29,559 nucleotides of DNA from an uncultured Christensenella sp. (lineage in GTDB: Bacteria; Bacillota; Clostridia; Christensenellales; UBA3700), in NCBI GenBank assembly GCA_910578245.1, contig CAJTPC010000001.1:174110-203668 (forward strand). Direction: 5' to 3'. The position numbers and the translations under genes were made by a program. The notes beneath the pieces are model-generated. The model was not told the origin of the DNA. It saw only the letters and a list, made by a program, of their open reading frames with translations, and ran no database searches. Shown here one piece after another: positions 22,292 to 29,559 of the stretch (positions are counted from its first letter, which is position 1; every line of letters starts with the position of its first letter).

Positions 22292-23743
22292 ATGATACTA
22301 AAATACAAATACCACAGTGATTCGGGTCTGCTTGAAGCATATCGTAGTTATACGTTGGCGCAAAACAACTCTCTGTCGGATACAGTAGTTATTACCTCTA
22401 CCGCAAGCGATGCAGAAAGATACAATTACTGTCTTGAGTTTATTTGTTACAACAGCAAGAGTATTCCTAAGGCGCAGTATATTTCGCCTATACTCAACTA
22501 CGCTGACGGCAGAATTTCTTTTACCGTGCCCAACAATCTTACGGAATTTAGAGGTCACGTGGATATGCAACTCACAGGTTACGATCCAGACGACAATTCT
22601 ATAGTATTCAAAAGCGTAAGCAAGAATTGCAAGGCATTTGACGTAGAAGGCTCGCTATGCGTACTTGAAAAGGACCTCAACGATACTCCCAATGTCTTTA
22701 CCGAAGTGTTGAAACAGCTTGAAGATTTACGCAAGATTCACCAAGATATTATTGACGAGGCAATGAAGCAGTTCGGCAGTCAGTTCTTTGAAAAGGTCGA
22801 GAAAATCAAATGGCATACCGTGAAATACTACGACAACGGCAAACTCATTGAAGAAAAACTGACGCTTGCCGGCGCAAAGTTAACTCCGCCACAATATACT
22901 TTGCCGGAGAATTGCGTTTTGGTAGGCGGTTGGTACAATCCCAATACCGAGAGAATATGGAACTTGGACGAAGACACCGTTGAGGGCGATACGCAGTTGT
23001 ATCTCAACTATATGACTGACGATATTGTTATATCTCAAGGCAAAGTCACGTCTTTGGGAAAACACGTCGGCGCGCATATCTACGTGCCTGAGTTCTATGA
23101 GGGGCATAAAGTCATCGGATTTGAGCAAGTTATATCCGCAAATATACCTCGCGGATGCCATATTCATTTGGGCAACAACTTATTAGATTTATCTCAATGC
23201 GAAGCCCTGATGCTTGATTCCAACGTCTGCGGAATATATTTTCCCGCAAATAATACTGAATGTATTAGCAAAGACGGTTATCTATTTGCCGATTATAACG
23301 GCGAACATATTTTGGTCTTTGCGCCTAGAGCGGAAGTTCTTAGAATCGAAAGCGGTTGTACGGCAATAAATACGTACGCTATCGCCAACAACGCCAACTT
23401 GAAATATCTCATTATCCCCGACAGCGTTGGCTTTTTTAGCGCGTACGGCATTGCAAATACAGGCTTAGAAGAATTGACCTTGCCACCGAATATTTTCAGT
23501 ATTGGAGATTATAGCGTATACAACAACTTTAACCTTAAAAGGGTTATACTCAACGCAGATATTTCCGATATGATTAGCGACAGTACTTTCATTAGCGAGG
23601 ATCTAAAGGGCAACGTTACCCGTCCTACCTTGCTCGTACAACCTCAACATTACGCCAACTACAAGGCGCTCAATCTTGCGTACGATATTCAAGTAATGGG
23701 GCAGGAGTATTTTGAGGAAAAGTTTGTCCCAAAGGGAGAATAG
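22292..23743 (+). CDS. BppU-like N-terminal domain fused to leucine-rich repeats, phage-baseplate-like protein
   Basis: 483 residues from the ATG at 22292, which has a GGAGAAG site. Residues 1-125 (LKYKYHSDSGLLEAYRSYTLAQNNSLSDTVVI..., then FTVPNNLTEFRGHVDMQLTGYD) resemble the N-terminal domain of baseplate upper proteins of Gram-positive phages. A helical stretch (about 140-180) may be a coiled coil or trimer stem. Residues 180-245 look like an InlB B-repeat/Flg_new-type module (LPENCVLVGGWYNPNTERIWNLDEDTV). The C-terminal half has BspA-type LRR_5 repeats (LKYLIIPDSVGF...LEELTLPPNIFSIGDYSV...LKRVILNADI). Such a layout suggests a receptor-binding or tail-fibre protein. No other phage genes are nearby, so it is either a remnant or a stand-alone adopted gene. 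Confidence 0.75.
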   Translation: MILKYKYHSDSGLLEAYRSYTLAQNNSLSDTVVITSTASDAERYNYCLEFICYNSKSIPKAQYISPILNYADGRISFTVPNNLTEFRGHVDMQLTGYDPDDNSIVFKSVSKNCKAFDVEGSLCVLEKDLNDTPNVFTEVLKQLEDLRKIHQDIIDEAMKQFGSQFFEKVEKIKWHTVKYYDNGKLIEEKLTLAGAKLTPPQYTLPENCVLVGGWYNPNTERIWNLDEDTVEGDTQLYLNYMTDDIVISQGKVTSLGKHVGAHIYVPEFYEGHKVIGFEQVISANIPRGCHIHLGNNLLDLSQCEALMLDSNVCGIYFPANNTECISKDGYLFADYNGEHILVFAPRAEVLRIESGCTAINTYAIANNANLKYLIIPDSVGFFSAYGIANTGLEELTLPPNIFSIGDYSVYNNFNLKRVILNADISDMISDSTFISEDLKGNVTRPTLLVQPQHYANYKALNLAYDIQVMGQEYFEEKFVPKGE

Positions 23744-23744
23744 T

Positions 23745-24044
23745 ATGCCTAGAGTAGCAAAGCCAGAAATCGATATTCCCAAAGACGTATTCTTCAGATA
23801 TACGGTCAATGGCAGAGTGCTTGCAAAGGTCGTGGACGGTAAGTTGTTGTGCGGACACAGAGTAATCACCAATACACAAGAGGGTATGAACTCTTGGCAA
23901 GAGTTTGCTTCCGTAGAAGAGGCGTCAAAAGCCCTCGGCGTTCCTGCGCCCGATCATTTCGGCTGTCCGATAATCAATAAAGACAATCCGCCGATAGATT
24001 GGCGGACGTTTAGAGGAGGCTACTATATACCGAAGAGCATTTGA
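23745..24044 (+). CDS. Small protein, 99 aa, partner of the BppU-like gene
   Basis: The ATG at 23745 lies 1 nt after the previous stop and has an AAGGGAG site, so the two genes are one operon. The sequence (VFFRYTVNGRVLAKVVDGKLLCGHRVITNTQEGMNSWQEFASVEEASKALGVPAPDHFGCPI) is soluble with two cysteines and suggests a small beta-rich fold; I do not recognise it. The last codons run into a 14-bp hairpin at 24027-24059. Its partner suggests a structural or accessory phage-type protein. Confidence 0.65.
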   Translation: MPRVAKPEIDIPKDVFFRYTVNGRVLAKVVDGKLLCGHRVITNTQEGMNSWQEFASVEEASKALGVPAPDHFGCPIINKDNPPIDWRTFRGGYYIPKSI

Positions 24045-24148
24045 CATGCTCTTCGGTATGAAGTTGCCCACTGCGCGGGCAGTGAAATTCCGTCGTAGAC
24101 GGAATGAAGTTTTGCCAAAGGCAAAATGAAGTAATTTTGACAAATTAT
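24027..24148. repeat. Modular hairpin array, copy 1
   Basis: First a perfect 14-bp hairpin, ATACCGAAGAGCAT (24027-24040) with ATGCTCTTCGGTAT (24046-24059), overlapping a stop codon. Then an 89-bp unit (24060-24148) made of three hairpins: TGCCC-N7-GGGCA, ATTCCGTC-GTA-GACGGAAT and TTTTGCC-AAA-GGCAAAA, separated by short TGAA-containing linkers. The 89-bp unit recurs 249 bp downstream with one base change. Confidence 0.85.
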
Positions 24149-24151
24149 GTA

Positions 24152-24180
24152 TTGACTTATTGGTTTATTGGGCATATACT
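24152..24180 (+). promoter_or_regulatory. Promoter of the predicted small RNA
   Basis: TTGACT (24152-24157), an exactly 17-nt spacer and TATACT (24175-24180); transcription should begin near 24187. No start codon with a ribosome site follows before the hairpin terminator. The overlapping GTATT and CATATACTA also faintly resemble forespore sigma boxes. Confidence 0.7.
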
Positions 24181-24186
24181 ATAAAT

Positions 24187-24259
24187 GTAACCATCAGTAA
24201 GGTAGTCGCTATTTGAAGGTAACGCCCCCAATAGCATTCCTACTAATTGATGGTTTTTT
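24187..24259 (+). ncRNA. Predicted small structured RNA, about 73 nt
   Basis: An outer stem ACCATCA (24190-24196) with TGATGGT (24248-24254) encloses an inner helix: GTAG (24202-24205) with CTAC (24240-24243), and GCTATT (24208-24213) with AATAGC (24230-24235). The exposed 16-nt loop is TGAAGGTAACGCCCCC. The outer stem ends in six T residues, making an intrinsic terminator. A well-spaced promoter lies directly upstream. The C-rich loop looks like a target-binding site. From memory, the loop recalls the CsfG sporulation sRNA family, but this is unverified. Confidence 0.65.
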
Positions 24260-24308
24260 ATATTTCAATCGTTTGACCGTTTGGTAAAAGTACTCTATGC
24301 GCTTCATA

Positions 24309-24397
24309 GAAGTTGCCCACTGCGCGGGCAGTGAAATTCCGTCGTAGACGGTATGAAGTTTTGCCAAAGGCAAAATGAAGTAATTTTGACAAATTAT
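24309..24397. repeat. Modular hairpin unit, copy 2 (89 bp)
   Basis: Identical to 24060-24148 except for one base (GACGGTAT instead of GACGGAAT), which breaks one pair of the middle hairpin. The two copies flank the predicted small RNA. Confidence 0.9.
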
Positions 24398-24443
24398 TAT
24401 TTATAATGGATTAGATTAAGTAATTATAAAAATTATCCGTAAC

Positions 24444-24478
24444 AAAATCAAGAGCATTGATTTAATGCTCTTGATTTT
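24444..24478 (+). terminator. Perfect 15-bp hairpin
   Basis: AAAATCAAGAGCATT (24444-24458), loop GATTT, and AATGCTCTTGATTTT (24464-24478), followed by a T-rich stretch. It can act as a terminator, but it may equally be one more module of the hairpin array, since it carries the same AGAGCAT/ATGCTCTT core as the hairpin at 24027-24059. Confidence 0.7.
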
Positions 24479-24582
24479 ATTTCATTTCGCTGAAAGCGGA
24501 ATTTCATTATTAACGTAGTTAATAATTTCATTTTGCCTTAGGCAAAATTTCATTGGTAATATAATGAACGCATTATATTACC
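24479..24582. repeat. Modular hairpin array, copy 3, inverted orientation
   Basis: A run of hairpins separated by TTTCAT, the reverse complement of the ATGAA linker of copies 1 and 2: TTCGCT-GAA-AGCGGA, ATTATTAAC-GTA-GTTAATAAT, ATTTTGCC-TTA-GGCAAAAT, and a 12-bp perfect stem GGTAATATAATG-AACG-CATTATATTACC (24555-24582), which covers the stop codon of the next minus-strand gene. The stems differ in sequence but keep full pairing. Confidence 0.8.
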
Positions 24583-25439
24583 ACAAAATCTCCCGGCGTA
24601 ATAAATATAAAGCTAATGAGCGCAAGAAGCGCTACCACGACTACTTGGTGTAGCGCATACACCCAAATTGCTATCTTACCCCAGAAGGAGAAAGGCTTAT
24701 ACCAATCGTACTTGCCTAGGCGCGGAAAGAGAGATTTTTTCTTGGGATATATCAATACTCCGAGCGTTGCGCCGATGAGCATATATCCGGTGGTGGGGAA
24801 TATCGGGTAATAATCACCTGAGAAGAAATTCGGTTTATCGCCGAGCATAAATTCACCGATAAAATACAAATGATTGTCGTCGCTAAAAGCGCGCATATTG
24901 CTTTCGTAAGTCGCCATAAAGCCTTGGTTCATTGTAATTATCATTACGCCGACAAACAAACACACGCCTGCGGTAATCATTTTGTTGTGACAGCAAATCG
25001 TATCTATCAGCCACCAAAGCAATATTGAGAATGCAAACATATGAAGTATGCCGAATTTTATATCAACGCCCATATAATACGACACGATAGTGATAATACC
25101 TGCGATAATGCTTGCCTGTACGCCTCTTTTTAGATTACTGCGAGAGAATGAGCAAGATATACCGCATAGCAAGGCGAATATCCATACTACAATATTTTGG
25201 GTAGTGGCGCGCAGAGTAGACGCGTCGATGTATGCTTGCGCAAGGCGTACGATTTGAATTACGCTCTCTTTGCCGGTGGCAAGCCATGCCGCGTCAAACA
25301 AATCGGCTATATCGTACATAAAATGGTCAAAGACCATTAGCAAAACGCAAACTCCCCGCAGAAAATCCAGCTCCCAAATTCTTTTTTGGGGAGACTTAGG
25401 CTCAAGCCTATTGGAATCTTTGCAGAGAGTAATATTCAT
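24573..25439 (-). CDS. HGSNAT/DUF1624-type multi-pass membrane protein
   Basis: A 288-residue protein with a short polar N-terminus, then RIWELDFLRGVCVLLMVFDHFMYDI, the hallmark start of the heparan-alpha-glucosaminide N-acetyltransferase catalytic family (PF07786/DUF1624 type), with a conserved Asp-His pair in the first membrane segment. About eight hydrophobic segments follow (for example QNIVVWIFALLCGISCSFSR and FGILHMFAFSILLWWLI), the last being WGKIAIWVYALHQVVVVALLALISFIF. Members are thought to acetylate sugars or other envelope compounds across the membrane; the substrate here is unknown. It starts 3 nt after the stop of serS and so is read from the same transcript. Its stop codon lies within a hairpin of the repeat array. 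Confidence 0.85.
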   Translation of the reverse strand: MNITLCKDSNRLEPKSPQKRIWELDFLRGVCVLLMVFDHFMYDIADLFDAAWLATGKESVIQIVRLAQAYIDASTLRATTQNIVVWIFALLCGISCSFSRSNLKRGVQASIIAGIITIVSYYMGVDIKFGILHMFAFSILLWWLIDTICCHNKMITAGVCLFVGVMIITMNQGFMATYESNMRAFSDDNHLYFIGEFMLGDKPNFFSGDYYPIFPTTGYMLIGATLGVLIYPKKKSLFPRLGKYDWYKPFSFWGKIAIWVYALHQVVVVALLALISFIFITPGDFVVI

Positions 25440-25442
25440 AAA

Positions 25443-26705
25443 TTATTGAATTTTGTCTATACCCATGTATTTTCTCAATACTTCAGGTATTACTATACTT
25501 CCGTCAGCTTGTTGGAAGTTTTCGAGAATAGCGGCGGTAGTTCTGCCTACTGCAAGACCGCTGCCGTTGAGGGTATGCACAAGTTTTACCTTGCCGTCCT
25601 TATCTCTGTATCTTATGCTTGCGCGTCTTGCTTGGAAGTCCTCGTAGTCCGAGCAAGAAGAGATTTCTACGTATCTGTTGTAAGACGGCATCCATACTTC
25701 GATGTCGTACGTCTTTGCCGAACCAAAGCCCAAGTCGCCCGTGCAAAGGCAAACAACTCTATACGGTATGCCAAGGAGTTGCAAAATCTTTTCGGCGGAG
25801 TTGGTCAAATGCTCAAGCTCTGCGTAGCTGGTTTCGGGCGTGGTAAATTTGACAAGTTCGACTTTGTTGAATTGGTGTTGACGGATAAGACCTCTGGTAT
25901 CTCTGCCGGCGCTGCCTGCTTCGCCTCTAAAACAAGCGGTGTACGCGCAGTATTTGATTGGCAAAGCGTCATAGGGGAGTATCTCTTCTCTATGTAAGTT
26001 GGTGACGGGTACTTCTGCCGTCGGAACGAGGTAGAAGTCTTGACCTTCGTTGTTTACGTAATACATATCTTCTGCGAATTTGGGGAGTTGTCCCGTGCCG
26101 ATCATTGCGTTTTTGTTGACCATATAGGGCGGAAAAATCTCCGTATAGCCGTTGGAGGTATGAGTGTCAAGCATAAAGTTGTAAATCGCTCTTTCCAATC
26201 TTGCGCCAAGACCTTTGTATACGGTAAATCTTGCGCCGGAAATCTTGCTTGCTCTCGGCCAGTCGCATAGGTCTTTTTCCTCGGCAATATCCCAGTGAGC
26301 TTTTGGCTCGAAGTCAAACTTGGTAGGCTCGCCCCATTTTCTCACTTCAACGTTGTCTTCGCTGTCACTACCGATAGGGACTTCCTTATTAGGCAAGTTG
26401 GGGATTGTCAGCATTATTTCGCTAATCTTGCCCTCGACTTCATTTAGCCTTGTATCTATTGACTTTATCTGCTCGCCAAGCTCTTTCATCTGAGCAATCT
26501 TAGCCGTCTTTTCTTCGCCCTTTAGAGAGGGGATTTGCTTGGATACGGCATTCTTTGTGGCTTTCTTTGTTTCGCCGTCTTGAATAAGGTTCTTTCTTTC
26601 GCTTGCAAGTTCACTAAGACCCGCTAGGTCAAACTTACCGCTTCTATGAGCCAATCTTTGCTTTACTTCTTCAATGTTTTCACATACGAATTTAAGGTCT
26701 AACAT
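25443..26705 (-). CDS. serS: Serine--tRNA ligase
   Basis: 420 residues, the normal length. The N-terminal long antiparallel coiled coil that grips tRNA-Ser lies at about residues 30-100. Class II motif 2 (FRGEAGSAGRDTRGLIRQHQFNKVELV) and motif 3 (HTLNGSGLAVGRTTAAILENFQ) are intact. The ATG at 26705 is preferred over an in-frame one at 26729 because AGGAG (26715-26711) precedes it at the right distance. It charges tRNA-Ser, and also tRNA-Sec where present. No T-box is visible in the 370-nt leader, which is instead filled with repeats. Confidence 0.96.
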   Translation of the reverse strand: MLDLKFVCENIEEVKQRLAHRSGKFDLAGLSELASERKNLIQDGETKKATKNAVSKQIPSLKGEEKTAKIAQMKELGEQIKSIDTRLNEVEGKISEIMLTIPNLPNKEVPIGSDSEDNVEVRKWGEPTKFDFEPKAHWDIAEEKDLCDWPRASKISGARFTVYKGLGARLERAIYNFMLDTHTSNGYTEIFPPYMVNKNAMIGTGQLPKFAEDMYYVNNEGQDFYLVPTAEVPVTNLHREEILPYDALPIKYCAYTACFRGEAGSAGRDTRGLIRQHQFNKVELVKFTTPETSYAELEHLTNSAEKILQLLGIPYRVVCLCTGDLGFGSAKTYDIEVWMPSYNRYVEISSCSDYEDFQARRASIRYRDKDGKVKLVHTLNGSGLAVGRTTAAILENFQQADGSIVIPEVLRKYMGIDKIQ

Positions 26706-26788
26706 ATTATCTCCTGACGAGTCTTTCATTAAGTTCGCACGGTAATCTTGCTACCGATTTGCGCGCTAAGTCCGTCTACGCATTTTGA

Positions 26789-26803
26789 CGTACATCCAGT
26801 ACG
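26789..26803. repeat. Small hairpin shared with the element upstream of alaS
   Basis: CGTAC-ATCCA-GTACG, preceded by TTGA. The same TTGACGTAC...GTACG arrangement with a different 5-nt loop occurs at 13240-13254. It marks the start of the first repeat copy in this spacer. Confidence 0.5.
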
Positions 26804-27080
26804 CCTGCATCGCGTATCCTTCTTATCTCGTAAATCGCTTACGCAATCTTTCTCGCGCTTACTTAATTCAAGCCTCTATTATTTTTTAGAGCTTTTCTTG
26901 AGCCCTATAAATTTATTTCTTATTTTTTATCACTATATACGCCTGCATTGCGTACCCTTCTTGTTATCACGTAAATCGCTTATGCAATCTTTCTCGCGCT
27001 TACTTAATTCAAGCCTCTATTATTTTTTAGAGCTTTTCTTGAGCCCTATAAATTTATTTCTTATCTCTTATTTTTTATCT
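26800..27080. repeat. Tandem repeat of about 140 bp in the serS-leuS spacer
   Basis: Two copies, 26800-26932 and 26938-27080. Both begin TACGCCTGCAT and share a long, nearly identical middle (from AATCTTTCTCGCGCTTACTT through GAGCCCTATAAATTTATTTC). Each contains a hairpin with TCAAG/CTTGA and CTCT/AGAG arms. After the second copy come short TTATCTC repeats. A long reading frame crosses the region on the plus strand, but its protein is just the repeat twice. Confidence 0.8.
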
Positions 27081-27097
27081 CTTATCTCTTATCTTTC

Positions 27098-29533
27098 TCA
27101 CTTGCACACTATATTCACAAGTCGTTTGGGTATGACTATAACTTTGACGACTTGCATACCGCCGATTGCCGTCTTTACGGCATCGTTTTGCATCGCTATG
27201 TTTTCAATAGCCTTGTTGTCGGCATCGCTAGGTACGACAATCTTTGCTTTCATACGGCTGTTGATTTGCACTGCGAGTTCGTATTCGTCTTTTACAAGCG
27301 CATTTTCATCGCATAGCGGATACGTCATATTGAATACGGAATACTTACCGCCCATTTTCTCATTGAGTTCTTCCGCGATATGCGGTACGAGGGGAGCAAG
27401 CAACAAAATCAAGTCGCTTATGCAAGCCTTAAAGAAACTTGCGTTTTTCCCTGTCGGTATATTGTCGTATTTGTAGAGCTCGTTGACGTACTCCATGATT
27501 CTCGCAACCGCCGTGTTGAAAGAGAATGCTTTCATATCTTCGCTTACTCTTTTTATGGTATAGTTGCGGGTATAGTTGAGAGCTTTTTCCTCGGCGCCCA
27601 TCTGCTGATTTTTATTGTTGATAGCGATAGCTTTATCGACTATTCTCTCCACTCTCTCTAAGAACTTGACGATAGATTCCATACCGTTTGCGCTCCAAGG
27701 ACCGCCCTCAACGTAGCTGAAACCGAACATTAGATACAGTCTAAACGCGTCCGAACCGAATTTGCTCACGTAATCGTCGGGGGAGATGACGTTGCCTCTT
27801 GACTTAGACATCTTAAAGCCGTCCGTGCCGAGTATCGTGCCTTGGTGAATCAACGACTTGAACGGCTCATCGAATTTGAGATAACCCATATCTCTCAGCG
27901 CCTTGGTGAAGAAACGCGCGTAGAGCAGGTGCATACATGCGTGTTCAGCTCCGCCGATATACTTGTCTACAGGAAGCATTTTATTTATAATTTCAGGGTC
28001 AAACGCCATTTTGTCATTATGAGCGTCCGGATATCTTAGGTAATACCAACTCGAACATACGAACGTGTCCATAGTGTCTGGATCGCGTCTTGCTTTGCCA
28101 CCGCACTTAGGGCAGGTCGTGTTGATAAATTCTTGGCAACTTGCAAGCGGGGATTTGCCGTTGGGCTTAAATTCCACGTTGTAGGGGAGAGATACCGGCA
28201 AGTCTTTTTCGGGTACCGCTACTTCTCCGCACTTGTCGCAATAGACGATAGGTATCGGCGCGCCCCAATATCTTTGACGCGAGATCAGCCAGTCGCGCAG
28301 TCTGTAATTGGTCTTGAGTTGTCCTTGCTTTTTGCCCTCAAGCCACTTGACGATTGCTACCTTGCCTTCTTCCGAAGTCATTCCGTCGAATTGCGTATTC
28401 GTATTGCAAATTACGCCGTATTCGCAGAAGGGCAGGTCATCGTTGGAGCCGTCCTTTGACTTGATAACTCTGCGTATCTGCAAATTAAACTTCTTTGCGA
28501 AGTCGTAATCTCTTTCGTCGTGAGCGCCTACGCCCATTACCGCGCCCGTGCCGTAGGAGTAGAGTACGTAATCGCCTATCCAGATCGGCACTCTCTCGCC
28601 GTTGACGGGATTGATACAGTACGCGCCCGTAAATGCGCCCGTCTTTTCTCTCGTGGTAGACATTCTGTCAATCTCGGAAATCTTTGCGCAATTTTCTTTA
28701 TAAGCCTTTACCTCGGCAAGTTGTTCTTTCGTGGTAATCTTATCGACTAGCGGATGTTCGGGCGCGAGTATGACGTAGGATACGCCGAATACCGTATCCG
28801 CTCTCGTGGTAAATACGCTAAAGGTATCTCCGCTCTCGCATTTGAAATCTATCTCTCCGCCGGTGGATTTGCCTATCCAGTTGCGTTGCATAGCCTTTGT
28901 CTTTTCCGGCCAGTCTATAGTGTCAAGACCTTGCAAAAGCTCTTCGGCATACTTGGTTATTTTGAAGAACCATTGCGTGAGGTTCTTTCTTATGACGGTA
29001 GTTGAGCATCTCTCGCAGGCGCCGTCTACGACTTGTTCGTTGGCAAGTACGGTGTTGCAAGAAGGGCACCAGTTGACGGGAGCTTCTTTGCGATAAGCCA
29101 ATCCGTTCTTGTAAAGTTGCAAGAATATCCACTGCGTCCACTTGTAATAGTCGGGCATACACGTCTTTATCTCATAGTCCCAATCAAATGACGCGCCCAT
29201 GGCTTGAAGCTGTTTTTCCATAGTAGCAATATTTTTGAGCGTGGAATCTTGCGGGTGAATACCCGACTTGATAGCGTAGTTTTCCGCAGGAAGACCGAAA
29301 GCGTCGAAGCCCATAGGTTGGAATACCTCTTTGCCGTTCATTCTCATAAAGCGAGCAAAGCTGTCCGACGGTCCGTAGTTGTACCAGTGACCTGCGTGCA
29401 ATTTCGCGCCCGAAGGGTAGGAGAACATCTCAAGAACGTAATATTTATCTTTGATTTTTGACTTGTCAAAGGAATAGAGCTTTGTATCCGCCCATTTTTT
29501 TTGCCATTTTTTTTCTACGTCGATAAAATTCAT
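27098..29533 (-). CDS. leuS: Leucine--tRNA ligase
   Basis: 811 residues, complete, with a GGAG site before the ATG at 29533. Class I signature motifs are present: the HIGH motif as HAGH (in SGAKLHAGHWYNYG) and KMSKS (in FKMSKSRGNV). The zinc site CPSC...CERC and a second pair CPKC are visible. The CP1 editing domain includes GTGAVMGVGAHDERDYDFA, with the conserved Asp, where most bacteria have MAVPAHDERD; and TTREKTGAFTG. The C-terminal anticodon-binding part ends KVIVIPKRLVNIVCK. It charges tRNA-Leu and edits mischarged products. The promoter is beyond the window edge. Confidence 0.97.
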   Translation of the reverse strand: MNFIDVEKKWQKKWADTKLYSFDKSKIKDKYYVLEMFSYPSGAKLHAGHWYNYGPSDSFARFMRMNGKEVFQPMGFDAFGLPAENYAIKSGIHPQDSTLKNIATMEKQLQAMGASFDWDYEIKTCMPDYYKWTQWIFLQLYKNGLAYRKEAPVNWCPSCNTVLANEQVVDGACERCSTTVIRKNLTQWFFKITKYAEELLQGLDTIDWPEKTKAMQRNWIGKSTGGEIDFKCESGDTFSVFTTRADTVFGVSYVILAPEHPLVDKITTKEQLAEVKAYKENCAKISEIDRMSTTREKTGAFTGAYCINPVNGERVPIWIGDYVLYSYGTGAVMGVGAHDERDYDFAKKFNLQIRRVIKSKDGSNDDLPFCEYGVICNTNTQFDGMTSEEGKVAIVKWLEGKKQGQLKTNYRLRDWLISRQRYWGAPIPIVYCDKCGEVAVPEKDLPVSLPYNVEFKPNGKSPLASCQEFINTTCPKCGGKARRDPDTMDTFVCSSWYYLRYPDAHNDKMAFDPEIINKMLPVDKYIGGAEHACMHLLYARFFTKALRDMGYLKFDEPFKSLIHQGTILGTDGFKMSKSRGNVISPDDYVSKFGSDAFRLYLMFGFSYVEGGPWSANGMESIVKFLERVERIVDKAIAINNKNQQMGAEEKALNYTRNYTIKRVSEDMKAFSFNTAVARIMEYVNELYKYDNIPTGKNASFFKACISDLILLLAPLVPHIAEELNEKMGGKYSVFNMTYPLCDENALVKDEYELAVQINSRMKAKIVVPSDADNKAIENIAMQNDAVKTAIGGMQVVKVIVIPKRLVNIVCK

Positions 29534-29559
29534 AATCGCTCCAAAATATTTATAAATTA

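Noticed and set aside
24027..24059. Ordinary terminator of the 23745-24044 gene
   Set aside because: The stem is perfect but no T-run follows and it merges into the hairpin array; listed as part of the repeat, though it may still affect the transcript end.
24027..24582. CRISPR array
   Set aside because: The repeats are hairpins of varying sequence with no constant-length spacers, and no cas genes are present.
25386..25997. 203-codon reading frame opposite serS
   Set aside because: It is antisense to the conserved class II core of SerRS; no start signals or recognisable domain.
26748..27476. 242-codon plus-strand reading frame between serS and leuS
   Set aside because: The frame is the 140-bp repeat read twice and then runs antisense into leuS. 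The predicted protein is repetitive and has no start signal.

Overview
The window comes from a low-to-moderate GC, endospore-forming member of the Bacillota (Clostridia-like). Evidence for this is a full SpoIIE phosphatase, a cobalamin riboswitch with an ECF S-component and DUF4430 lipoprotein, strong AGGAGG-type ribosome binding sites, TTGACA/TATAAT promoters and many XRE regulators. The shortened AlaRS and the HAGH version of the LeuRS HIGH motif suggest an uncultured gut Clostridia lineage; that placement is inference only.

Layout. 1-3.0 kb: the 3' end of ftsH, a shared terminator, a TM2-domain protein divergent from a single-HTH XRE regulator across a palindrome-rich promoter, then a B12-riboswitch-controlled DUF4430 lipoprotein and ECF S-component (riboswitch at about 3.2-3.4 kb). 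3.5-5.2 kb: a small unknown gene and a class II Fic protein whose promoter carries a duplicated palindrome. 5.2-7.4 kb: four back-to-back 147-residue proteins, each with two HTH domains, divergent from a 73-residue acidic protein. 7.4-13.2 kb: class II aldolase, a frameshifted GH36 alpha-galactosidase-like gene, and an ABC ATPase fused to an FtsX/MacB-type permease. 13.2-17.7 kb: an inverted-repeat element, a short alaS, and spoIIE. 17.7-20.9 kb: a gene broken by one in-frame stop, a coupled partner, then a second array of four double-HTH proteins, again divergent from a small acidic protein homologous to the first one. 21-24 kb: twin lipoproteins and a phage-baseplate-like/leucine-rich protein with a small partner. 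24-24.6 kb: modular hairpin repeats around a predicted small RNA with its own promoter and terminator. 24.6-29.5 kb: an HGSNAT-like membrane protein, serS, a repeat-filled spacer and leuS, all on the minus strand.

The most novel content is the pair of double-HTH arrays. Each has four tandem paralogs with different recognition helices, facing one small acidic gene of a shared family, with inverted repeats in the divergent promoter region. This looks like an expandable multi-repressor module of unknown function. One gene in array 2 (19183-19623) has the sequence hallmarks of array 1, and two genes in array 1 are almost identical, so the arrays appear to duplicate and exchange units. The structured small RNA between 89-bp hairpin repeats is the second point of interest.
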